A stretch of DNA of 6,103 nt from Actinomycetota bacterium (GTDB lineage: Bacteria; Actinomycetota; Humimicrobiia; Humimicrobiales; Humimicrobiaceae), in assembly GCA_022865545.1 (NCBI GenBank), contig JALHTA010000248.1, positions 1 through 6,103 on the forward strand. Direction: 5' to 3'. Shown one piece after another: positions 1-6,058 of this stretch. Below the pieces are notes generated by a model. That model made no database searches. It was not told the DNA's origin and saw nothing but the letters and a program-made list of their open reading frames with translations. Numbering within the stretch: the first letter of the stretch is position 1; each line of letters begins with the position of its first letter. The position numbers and the translations under genes are program-made.

Positions 1-234
1 CTTGAGCTGCTCGCGGTCAAATATCTTCCCATAGTCGTGCAGCAGACATGATACACTCAATCTATAGATGTCTATTTCACTTTTTTGTTTCTCTGCTATC
101 TGATTGGCAAACTTTAGTGTATTTATCGAATGGGCAAAAAGAGAACCCTTCATAAGTTTCTTGATTTTACCGGCCAGCTGGTTCAAGTATTTCCTTTTAC
201 TGCTTTCGATATTTAATTTATTTATAAAGTCCAT
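1..234 (-). CDS. yqeK: YqeK-type HD-domain protein (symmetrical Ap4A hydrolase family), N-terminal part
   Basis: Partial gene: 78 codons from ATG at 234 to the window edge, with the C-terminal part outside. The translation begins MDFINKLNIESS and contains FAHSINTLKFA (His35) followed by SCLLHDYGK (His66-Asp67). This is the spacing and HD motif of the metal-binding HD phosphohydrolase fold as found in YqeK. YqeK proteins studied elsewhere hydrolyse diadenosine tetraphosphate symmetrically to ADP, and the gene habitually follows nadD, as here. The start is fixed by an in-frame TAA two codons upstream. It overlaps the end of nadD by 17 nt. The nearest Shine-Dalgarno-like sequence (AAGGAGT, 261-255) is about 21 nt away, too far for normal use, so translation is probably coupled to nadD. 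The family is assigned from motif and context; the enzyme activity is inferred. Confidence 0.85.
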   Translation of the reverse strand, partial: MDFINKLNIESSKRKYLNQLAGKIKKLMKGSLFAHSINTLKFANQIAEKQKSEIDIYRLSVSCLLHDYGKIFDREQLK

Positions 235-859
235 GTTTTAATATATAGTTATTTACTCCTTCGGGAACCAGGTAATTGACCGGTCTTCCGATTTTTATTC
301 TTTGCCTTATATCTGTAGAGGATATGGCAAGTGCCGGTATCTCCATGATAAATATCCTCCGGTCAGCTTCATCTTCACTATCAAAGAGGGTAGTCTTCAA
401 TTCCTTTATCTTTGAAAGATCATAACCCGGTCTTGTAGCAGCAATAAATTTTGCCAGGGTGACTATTTCCCGTGTATTCTTCCATGTAAGTATTTCCAGT
501 ATAGCATCGGCTCCTGTAATAAAGTATAATTCTGAACCGCTGCCGAATAATTTTCTTAATTCCTTTACAGTATCAATAGTATATGATTTTCCCTTCCTGT
601 CTATCTCTACCCTGTAAACAAAAAAACTGCTGTTTGAGGAAGTCGCAATAACAGTCATAAGGTACCTGTCCTCTGCGTGAGCCAAAAGATCCTCTATCTT
701 ATGGGGCGGATCCCCTGTAGGAATAAATATCACCTCATCCAGGCCGAACTGGTCAAGAGCCTCCTGAGCGGTGACGAGATGCCCGTGGTGGACAGGATTG
801 AATGTACCACCCATTATCCCTATTTTTTTTGGTTCATCATTACTTGCGTTTATTATCAT
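218..859 (-). CDS. nadD: Nicotinate-nucleotide adenylyltransferase NadD
   Basis: A 213-residue cytosolic enzyme that transfers AMP from ATP to nicotinate mononucleotide, giving deamido-NAD, the step before NAD synthetase. The nucleotidyltransferase signature GGTFNPVHHGHL lies at residues 17-28 with the HxGH-type motif HHGH at 24-27. PPHK (51-54), which belongs to the nicotinate-side pocket in this family, SYTIDT (92-97), TGAD (115-118), a Trp at 126 and the C-terminal ISSTDIRQRI (179-188) are all in the expected order. Length is normal for the family. The ATG at 859 has AGGA (871-868) 8 nt upstream, which overlaps the proA stop codon; this supports the start despite the roughly 12 residues before the first strand. 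It lies 10 nt after proA and overlaps yqeK by 17 nt, so it belongs to the same transcript. Confidence 0.95.
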   Translation of the reverse strand: MIINASNDEPKKIGIMGGTFNPVHHGHLVTAQEALDQFGLDEVIFIPTGDPPHKIEDLLAHAEDRYLMTVIATSSNSSFFVYRVEIDRKGKSYTIDTVKELRKLFGSGSELYFITGADAILEILTWKNTREIVTLAKFIAATRPGYDLSKIKELKTTLFDSEDEADRRIFIMEIPALAISSTDIRQRIKIGRPVNYLVPEGVNNYILKHGLYK

Positions 860-867
860 ATATTATT

Positions 868-871
868 TCCT
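868..871 (-). promoter_or_regulatory. Ribosome binding site of nadD, inside the proA stop region
   Basis: AGGA on the minus strand, 8 nt before the nadD ATG. It shares bases with the proA TAG stop (872-870), so ribosomes ending proA uncover the nadD start. It supports the ATG at 859 over the internal Met16. Confidence 0.55.
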
Positions 872-2126
872 ATGGCCTTATCTGGCCATCTCCCAAGACA
901 ATAAATTTATTTGTCGTTATCTCCCGGAGTCCCATCGGCCCCCTCCTGTGAAGCTTCTGTGTGCTGATACCTATCTCTGCCCCCATTCCAAATTCCTCTC
1001 CATCTGTAAATCTTGTAGATGCATTTACAAATACCGTGGAGGAATCAACAGAAGCAGTAAAATAATTGGAACTGCTATAACTTGAAGTTATGATCGATTC
1101 GGTATGACGGGAACCATATTTATTGATATGGCTGACTGCATCTTCAATACTATCGACAATCTTTATACCCATCTTCAAGTCAAGAAACTCCGTATACCAA
1201 TCTTCTTCTGAAGCAGGTTCTATGCCTGGATAGAATTTTTCTACTTCCCTGCCTCCGATAAGTTTTACCCCTTTTGCCTTCAAGACGTCCAGTACGGCAG
1301 GAAGAACCTTGCTTGCAATATCCTTATGGATAAGAAGCTTTTCGGCAGCATTACACACACTTGGCCTTTGTGTCTTTGCATTTACTACAATATCTTTAAT
1401 CATCTCCAGGTTTTTACCTTCAAGCTGACTGTCAATATATATGTGGCAATTTCCGACACCGGTCTCGATCACCGGGACTCTGGAATTTGATACCACGCTA
1501 TTTATAAGGTCGGCTCCTCCCCTTGGGATGAGCACATCGATATAACCCTTTAGCTGCATCAATTTTACGACATCTTCCCTTTCCGCAGATGGGATGATCT
1601 GTATAATATCTTCAGATAGTCCGTTTTCTTTAAGTACCCCTCTCATGATATCTGCAAGTCTTTTATTTGTCTCAAGTGCATGGGAGCTTCCCCTGAGGAT
1701 TACACAATTGCCTGCCTTAAGACACAGGACCGAAGCATCGACTGTAACATTGGGCCTTGCTTCATATATTATCCCGATGACGCCAAGGGGTACCCTGATA
1801 TTTTTTAATATAAGGCCATTAGGCAGATTATACCCGAATATGACCTCGCCTACAGGGTCATTGAATTTGACTACCTTTTCTATGCTTGCAGCTATCTTTC
1901 CTATCCTGTCTTCATCAAGCATAAGACGGTCAAGAAGGCTCCCGGAAATACCCTGGGCGCTGCATCTTTTAACATCTTTTTTATTCTCTTCTATTATCTG
2001 CCGGCTGTTTGATATGAGAGCAACCGCAATTCCAGCAAGTACCCTGTTTTTAATCTCAGTACCAGCTGCGGCAATACCTGGAGCAGCAGCTTTTGCCTTA
2101 ATTGCTATTTTAGTTACTATATCCAT
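870..2126 (-). CDS. proA: Gamma-glutamyl phosphate reductase ProA
   Basis: A 418-residue NADPH-dependent reductase of the aldehyde dehydrogenase superfamily. It converts gamma-glutamyl phosphate to glutamate-5-semialdehyde, the second step of proline synthesis, in the cytosol. The length is almost that of the E. coli enzyme (417). Visible landmarks are EARPNVTVDAS (122-132) in the cofactor-binding domain, PRGGADLI (201-208), the catalytic cysteine Cys258 in KTQRPSVCNA, and the ProA signature VDSIEDAVSHINKYGSRHTESI (324-345, written here without gaps: V324, A330, H333, Y337, H341). GMGAEIGISTQKLHRRGPMG (380-399) near the C-terminus is also typical. No key residue is missing. The ATG at 2126 follows a strong GGGAGG; an in-frame TAG closes the frame a few codons upstream. 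It lies 64 nt after proB, which makes its unstable substrate, so paired expression makes sense. Confidence 0.97.
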   Translation of the reverse strand: MDIVTKIAIKAKAAAPGIAAAGTEIKNRVLAGIAVALISNSRQIIEENKKDVKRCSAQGISGSLLDRLMLDEDRIGKIAASIEKVVKFNDPVGEVIFGYNLPNGLILKNIRVPLGVIGIIYEARPNVTVDASVLCLKAGNCVILRGSSHALETNKRLADIMRGVLKENGLSEDIIQIIPSAEREDVVKLMQLKGYIDVLIPRGGADLINSVVSNSRVPVIETGVGNCHIYIDSQLEGKNLEMIKDIVVNAKTQRPSVCNAAEKLLIHKDIASKVLPAVLDVLKAKGVKLIGGREVEKFYPGIEPASEEDWYTEFLDLKMGIKIVDSIEDAVSHINKYGSRHTESIITSSYSSSNYFTASVDSSTVFVNASTRFTDGEEFGMGAEIGISTQKLHRRGPMGLREITTNKFIVLGDGQIRP

Positions 2127-2129
2127 TTT

Positions 2130-2135
2130 CCTCCC
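2130..2135 (-). promoter_or_regulatory. Ribosome binding site of proA, unusually close to the start
   Basis: GGGAGG on the minus strand ends only 3 nt (AAA) before the proA ATG at 2126, shorter than the usual 5-9 nt. No alternative start codon fits better, because the frame is closed upstream and the next residues already belong to the family N-terminus. Confidence 0.55.
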
Positions 2136-2174
2136 GGTTAATTCTGGCTAAATCATTTAGAACATCTTAAAAGA

Positions 2175-2183
2175 ATTATAACA
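2175..2183 (-). promoter_or_regulatory. Possible extended -10 element of an internal promoter before proA
   Basis: The minus strand reads TGTTATAAT (2183-2175), a perfect TGnTATAAT extended -10, in the 64-nt proB-proA gap. A start about 7 nt downstream would give a leader of roughly 40 nt before the proA ATG. No good -35 hexamer is seen 16-18 nt upstream (the sequence there is close to ACAATC), although extended -10 promoters can work without one. AT-rich DNA gives such matches by chance, so this is a candidate only. Confidence 0.3.
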
Positions 2184-2190
2184 TAATCAG

Positions 2191-3357
2191 TCACTCGGAT
2201 TGTTCAAATACAACAAGGCAATCCCTGTGTATTACTTCACCACATAATGCTTCCCCGTGTGCAGGCAGGATACTTTTTTCATTTAAACCCATAATCTTTT
2301 TTATCTCTTCATTTGAGAAATTACTTATACCTTTAGCGATAAGTATGCCGGCGGTAGAAAAAACCTTCAGGGTATCCCCCCGGCTGAATTTTCCTTCAAG
2401 ATCTGTGATACCTACTGGTAATATGCTCTTTCCCTTCTTAACTACTGCTTCCTCGGCACCAGGGTCCAATGTGATGGAGCCTCTGGTCCTCACCCCGAAT
2501 GCTATCCACTTTTTGATGCTTTTTACCTTCCGTGCGGTACTGGGCTTAAAAAATGTACCTATATCCTGTCCCCCGGTGATACCGGTAAGGACATTTTCCT
2601 TCCGGCTGTTTGCGATCACCATGGAAATACCGGAAAAGGAACAGATCTTTGCAGCTTTTATCTTTGATTCCATCCCGCCTATACCATATGCAGTGCCAAT
2701 ACCTCCAGCAGAATTTTCAATATCTGGTCCGATATTCCCGACAAAGCTTATGAGTTTTGCACTGCTGCTACTCCGCGGATCTTCGGAATATAAACCATCA
2801 ATATCTGATAGTATGATAAGGAGGTCAGCTTCAGAGATTATAGCTGCCATTGCTCCCAGTTCATCATTATCACCAAATTTTATCTCATGGACGGCAACAC
2901 TGTCATTTTCATTTATTACCGGAATGACATTTAATTTCAAAAGGTTTTTTATTGTATTCTTTATATTAAGATATTGTTCCCTTCTTGTTGTATCCTCATG
3001 CGTGAGCAGTATCTGTCCGGTCTTTATATCATATTGATTAAAAAGGTCCCTATAGGCCTTCATTAGTTCCACCTGTCCCACAGCAGCTGCTGCCTGAAGC
3101 ATGGATATATCTGGAATATCTTTTGGACTGCTTTTTTCTCCAAGATATTTAAGACCTGCAGCCATCGCACCGCTTGAGACCAGTATGACTTCCAGACCTC
3201 TATCCATAAGGGTTTTTATTTCCTCTGCAAGCCTGGCCATATTCTCCAGGTCAAGTCCGCCTTCCAGAGAAGTCAGCGAGCTTGAACCGATCTTTACTAC
3301 TACTCTTTTCAGGTCCTTTAAATATTTTATTCTATCTTTTATTATGTTTTGATTCAT
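2191..3357 (-). CDS. proB: Glutamate 5-kinase ProB with C-terminal PUA domain
   Basis: Phosphorylates the gamma-carboxylate of glutamate with ATP, the first and usually proline-inhibited step of proline synthesis. Called from ATG at 3357 this gives 388 residues; an in-frame TTG at 3369 would add four. Neither has a clear ribosome binding site. The amino acid kinase domain shows RVVVKIGSSSLT (18-29 from the ATG), VSSGAMAAG (60-68), INENDSVAV (148-156), GDNDELGA (162-169), LSDIDGLYSEDPR (183-195) and GIGGMESKIKAA (225-236). The last is the ProB signature, with Ile where many members have Thr, a position the signature leaves free. A PUA domain follows from about residue 282 to 357 (WIAFGVRTRGSITLDPGA, then GISNFSNEEI), so this is the long ProB form as in E. 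coli. The gene begins 40 nt after obg and is followed by proA. Confidence 0.95.
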   Translation of the reverse strand: MNQNIIKDRIKYLKDLKRVVVKIGSSSLTSLEGGLDLENMARLAEEIKTLMDRGLEVILVSSGAMAAGLKYLGEKSSPKDIPDISMLQAAAAVGQVELMKAYRDLFNQYDIKTGQILLTHEDTTRREQYLNIKNTIKNLLKLNVIPVINENDSVAVHEIKFGDNDELGAMAAIISEADLLIILSDIDGLYSEDPRSSSSAKLISFVGNIGPDIENSAGGIGTAYGIGGMESKIKAAKICSFSGISMVIANSRKENVLTGITGGQDIGTFFKPSTARKVKSIKKWIAFGVRTRGSITLDPGAEEAVVKKGKSILPVGITDLEGKFSRGDTLKVFSTAGILIAKGISNFSNEEIKKIMGLNEKSILPAHGEALCGEVIHRDCLVVFEQSE

Positions 3358-3397
3358 TTTTTTATTCAAACCAAAGATTCTTATTTCATTATCTTTA

Positions 3398-4711
3398 TTA
3401 GTCTACCAGATCAAAGACAAGATTTCCTATTATAACTGTACTGCCCTCGTCTATTCCCATTTTTTTTAATCTGTCCCCAACTCTCATCTTTTTTAGTCTA
3501 TGTTTTAAATAATCCAGAGCCTCCCTGTTCTCAAGATCAGTCATGGCTACCATTCTTTCAAGTTTCCTGTTCTTAACCACATAACCATCATGGCCCTTTA
3601 TTATCTCTATCTTCCTGTCCTCAATCGTCTCTTTTGGTATCTCATAGATCCTTATCTTTTTATCTTCACCGGCATCAGGATCCACCAATCCGGCATCTTC
3701 CCTGATCCCTTCAACTTTTCTAAATAGTCCGGATACAAGACTATCAAGGCCTTCACCGGTCGCTGCTGAGATAATAAATACTTCTTTTTTCTCTTTTTCC
3801 AGCTTTTCTGCTGCTTCTTTTATAAGTTCACGGTCCGGTAAAAGGTCTGACTTATTAATGACTATTACAAAATCCTTATTATATACTTCAGTATTATATA
3901 ATCTTATTTCTTTCCTTAAAACATCATATGTTTTAATTAATTCGCTGACACCATCTGGTTCTAATAGCTTATGCCCATCCAGGACCATTGCAAGGACCGC
4001 TGACCGGGTGATATGCCTTAAAAACCTGTCACCCAGACCGGTACCATCATGCGCCCCTTCTATGAGCCCGGGGATATCAGCTATCACAAAATTTTCATCG
4101 CCGATCGGTACCACGCCGAGATGGGGTGTCAGCGTTGTGAAGGGGTAATCAGCTATTTTTGGCTTCGCGGCAGATACTCTTGATACTATTGTGGATTTGC
4201 CAGCATTTGGAAAACCAACAAGTGCGACATCAGCAAGAATCCGGAGTTCCAGGGCTATCCAGGACTCTTCTGTAGTCTCTCCTTTTTCCGCAAAAGCTGG
4301 AAAACGTCTTGACTGGGATGTAAAGCTGGCATTTCCCCTTCCGCCTATACCACCTCTTTCTATCAGGATCGAGTCACCTTCAGTAGAAAGGTCTGCGATC
4401 ATCTTATGCAAGTGGTCCTTTACTATGGTCCCAACCGGAACATTTATTATAAGGTCCTGCCCATCGTGCCCACTGCGGTTATTCGCACTGCCTGACTTTC
4501 CATTCTCTGCCTTAAAATGTATTTTTTTCTGAAATCCGTATAATGTATTGATGTGGGCATTTGCCTTTATTACTATATCGCCGCCTTTGCCTCCAGTACC
4601 GCCATTAGCAATTTTCTTTCCTCCGGTCTTGATATGGAAAAAAGTCGCCATGCCGTTTCCGCCATTGCCTGCCTTTATATTAATTTGTGCTTCATCTAAA
4701 AATATAGCCAT
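3398..4711 (-). CDS. obg: GTPase Obg (ObgE/CgtA), ribosome assembly
   Basis: A 437-residue GTPase of the Obg family that binds the large ribosomal subunit during assembly and links growth to nucleotide status. Three domains are visible. The glycine-rich Obg fold spans about 1-158 (FLDEAQINIKAGNGGNG, FKAENGKSG, VPVGTIV, RGGIGGRGNASF). The G domain follows with G1 GFPNAGKST (166-174), switch I DYPFTTLTPHLGVV (188-201), G3 DIPGLIEGAHDGTGLG (212-227), G4 NKSD (286-289) and G5 SAATGEG (315-321). The C-terminal OCT domain spans about 355-437 and ends VIIGNLVFDLVD. All nucleotide-binding motifs are intact. Residues 24-41 are unlike the common FRREKYVPKGGPDGGDGG form. The ATG at 4711 fits the family N-terminus, but no clear ribosome binding site precedes it. 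It is the first gene of the obg-proB-proA-nadD-yqeK run; rplU and rpmA, its frequent upstream neighbours, are absent. Confidence 0.97.
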   Translation of the reverse strand: MAIFLDEAQINIKAGNGGNGMATFFHIKTGGKKIANGGTGGKGGDIVIKANAHINTLYGFQKKIHFKAENGKSGSANNRSGHDGQDLIINVPVGTIVKDHLHKMIADLSTEGDSILIERGGIGGRGNASFTSQSRRFPAFAEKGETTEESWIALELRILADVALVGFPNAGKSTIVSRVSAAKPKIADYPFTTLTPHLGVVPIGDENFVIADIPGLIEGAHDGTGLGDRFLRHITRSAVLAMVLDGHKLLEPDGVSELIKTYDVLRKEIRLYNTEVYNKDFVIVINKSDLLPDRELIKEAAEKLEKEKKEVFIISAATGEGLDSLVSGLFRKVEGIREDAGLVDPDAGEDKKIRIYEIPKETIEDRKIEIIKGHDGYVVKNRKLERMVAMTDLENREALDYLKHRLKKMRVGDRLKKMGIDEGSTVIIGNLVFDLVD

Positions 4712-4742
4712 AAACTTATGATTTTACTTTCTTACTACTAAT

Positions 4743-4936
4743 TTATTTATAATGTATCCACATCCTGATCACTTTTACTATTTTTCTTTTTCATAAACCT
4801 GGTATACGATCCTGTGCTGAATATTTATCCTTCTGGAATATGATTTTGAAAAAACCAGTTTGGCATGTAAATATTATCTATTTTTTTCCTTACCAGGCCT
4901 GGTTCCGGATTAAAAAATTATACTATAAGAAACCAT
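4743..4936 (-). pseudogene. Remnant of a Txe/YoeB family toxin (RelE/ParE superfamily)
   Basis: A decayed toxin gene in the gap before obg. Intact relatives are ribosome-dependent mRNA endonucleases of about 85 residues, normally paired with a YefM/Phd-type antitoxin. From 4873 the minus strand reads YLHAKLVFSKSY and then, from 4837, SRRINIQHRIVYQVYEKEK before a TAG at 4780-4778. This matches the YoeB/Txe core (E. coli YoeB has SRRITEEHRLVYAV). Shifting frame at the five-A run (4785-4781) continues as IVKVIRMWIHYK and a TAA at 4745-4743, which corresponds to the family C-terminus (typically close to VVKVLRMWTHYE). The ATG at 4936 opens MVSYSIIF, like the family N-terminus and in the same frame as the SRRI part, but hits TAA after eight codons. 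A second TAA lies at 4876-4874. The span of 194 nt is about 60 nt short of an intact gene. The toxin identity of the C-terminal half is well supported; the N-terminal boundary is inferred. No antitoxin is recognisable upstream. Confidence 0.85.
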
Positions 4937-5041
4937 TTAATTATATGTCTTAAAGAACTTTATCCGTTTCGACTAAAATTAGATATATTTAAAATTGGTC
5001 ACGACTATTTTTAGACATATGAAAGTCCCGGGAATACAATT
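4937..5041. other. Intergenic spacer between the toxin remnant and the dehydrogenase, no gene seen
   Basis: These 105 bp continue the 330-bp non-coding gap. All frames on both strands are short. I looked for the tail of a YefM/Phd antitoxin, which would be expected directly upstream of the toxin, and found no convincing match. There is no GC-rich hairpin followed by a T run after the dehydrogenase stop, so no intrinsic terminator can be called. The only pattern is a degenerate 18-bp repeat pair. Confidence 0.6.
4970..5019. repeat. Degenerate 18-bp direct repeat pair spaced 32 bp apart
   Basis: CGACTAAAATTAGATATA (4970-4987) and CGACTATTTTTAGACATA (5002-5019) match at 14 of 18 positions. Their starts are 32 bp apart, about three helical turns. 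Each copy has a small internal dyad (CTAA..TTAG in the first, CTA....TAG in the second). The arrangement could be a double operator or a relic of duplication, but in AT-rich spacer DNA it could also be chance. Confidence 0.3.
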
Positions 5042-6058
5042 TTATAGCTTATAGAAAGCCTTGTATATCTTCCGGTCAAGCATCAGGTCCAAACCTTTTT
5101 TAAATTCAGAAAGAGGCAGTACTTCTGAAAGCAAAGCGGAGACATCTATCTTCCTGTCCTTTACAATCAGGTCATAAGAACGTGCAAGGGTATCCGGGGT
5201 AGCAGAATAAGTGCTCCTGATCGTGAGCTCGCCTTTATATATCCTATTGAAATCTACAGGTATTGGTTCTATATTTAGTCCCATCCCAAAGATATTTATC
5301 TGTCCCCCCGGTCTTATATAAGAGAGGGCATCTGTTACTGTAAATTTATTGGTAACAGTAAGCACTGCAGAATCTATCCCTATAGGAGTTATTTTTTTTA
5401 TTTCTGTAAGCAGATCATCTTCTGAAGGATTAATGACATGGTCTGCCCCAAATTCCCGGGCCATCTCCAATCTGTCCTGATCCAGATCGATCACTACTGC
5501 TTTGAGTCCGGCAAGTTTTATAAGCTTTAAAAATAAAATACCAATAGCCCCGGCACCCACAACAGAAAATACATCGCCCTCAAGGTACTGTATCCTGTCC
5601 ATGGCCCTGATACAGCATGCCAGTGGCTCTACAAAAAGAGCTTCGAGCGGATTGCTTTCCTCCGGAAGTTTGAAGGTGGTATTTTTTATATGTTCTGGTG
5701 ATAACCTAATATACTGGCAAAATCCTCCGGGATAGATATTTGTCTCATTAAACATCTCACACATAGTGTGGTTTCCATGTTTGCAGTAGTGGCACTCTCC
5801 GCAGGGGATGTGATGGGCAGCAACAACTATATCCCCTGCTTTAAACTTCTTTACTTTGGCTCCGGCCTCCACCACTTTTCCGACCACTTCATGACCATAA
5901 ACTGAAGGCTTATCTTTAGTTTCAAATATTTTTACTATATCGGAGCCGCATAGACCGCAATAGAGAAGTTCCATCAGCATTTCATCATCAGAAATAGACG
6001 GTTTTTCAATTTCTTCCATGCGAAAGTCTTTTTCATTATAACAAAGGAGAGCTTTCAC
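5042..6058 (-). CDS. Zinc-dependent medium-chain alcohol/polyol dehydrogenase (sorbitol/threonine dehydrogenase-like)
   Basis: A 338-residue cytosolic MDR-superfamily dehydrogenase expected to oxidise a secondary alcohol such as a polyol, sugar acid or threonine with NAD. Catalytic zinc ligands are visible as Cys37 (CGLCGSD), His56-Glu57 (YGHE) and Glu144 (FVEPLACC). The structural zinc lobe has Cys86, Cys89, Cys92 and Cys100. The Rossmann fold shows VVGAGAIG (166-173), and Asp191 at the end of the second strand (VVIDLDQDRL) favours NAD over NADP. The His that usually follows CGSD (GSDxH) is replaced by Val42. The GTG start is set by GGAGGT 8 nt upstream. A short frame from the window edge ends in a 4-nt overlap with this start, so it is probably a downstream gene of a catabolic operon. 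It is separated from obg by 330 bp and is likely functionally unrelated to it. The substrate cannot be deduced. Confidence 0.9.
   Translation of the reverse strand: MKALLCYNEKDFRMEEIEKPSISDDEMLMELLYCGLCGSDIVKIFETKDKPSVYGHEVVGKVVEAGAKVKKFKAGDIVVAAHHIPCGECHYCKHGNHTMCEMFNETNIYPGGFCQYIRLSPEHIKNTTFKLPEESNPLEALFVEPLACCIRAMDRIQYLEGDVFSVVGAGAIGILFLKLIKLAGLKAVVIDLDQDRLEMAREFGADHVINPSEDDLLTEIKKITPIGIDSAVLTVTNKFTVTDALSYIRPGGQINIFGMGLNIEPIPVDFNRIYKGELTIRSTYSATPDTLARSYDLIVKDRKIDVSALLSEVLPLSEFKKGLDLMLDRKIYKAFYKL

Noticed and set aside
1594..2151. Long plus-strand open frames opposite proA, proB, obg and the dehydrogenase
   Set aside because: They are antisense shadows of well-supported minus-strand genes, with no start signals or recognisable protein motifs.
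4743..4790. Short minus-strand ORF MKKKNSKSDQDVDTL before obg
   Set aside because: It is an out-of-frame reading of the toxin's C-terminal region, with no ribosome binding site or family match.
4892..4903. Perfect 12-bp palindrome ACCAGGCCTGGT
   Set aside because: It has no loop, no following T run, and lies inside the toxin remnant. It is not a terminator, and a single palindrome of this length is weak evidence for an operator.
4943..5020. Inverted repeat ATATGTCT / AGACATAT with about 62 bp between the arms
   Set aside because: Eight-base AT-rich arms at this separation are expected by chance in a gap of this size, and no terminator or insertion-sequence structure accompanies them.
5026..5034. 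Short GC-rich TCCCGGGA palindrome after the dehydrogenase as a terminator
   Set aside because: The 8-bp palindrome cannot form a hairpin with a loop and no T run follows directly on the minus strand.
4937..5041. Possible antitoxin (YefM/Phd) tail upstream of the toxin remnant, including a frame reading NCIPGTFICLK
   Set aside because: The only resemblance is an IPG triplet seen in some antitoxin C-termini; the rest does not fit and the frame stops soon after.
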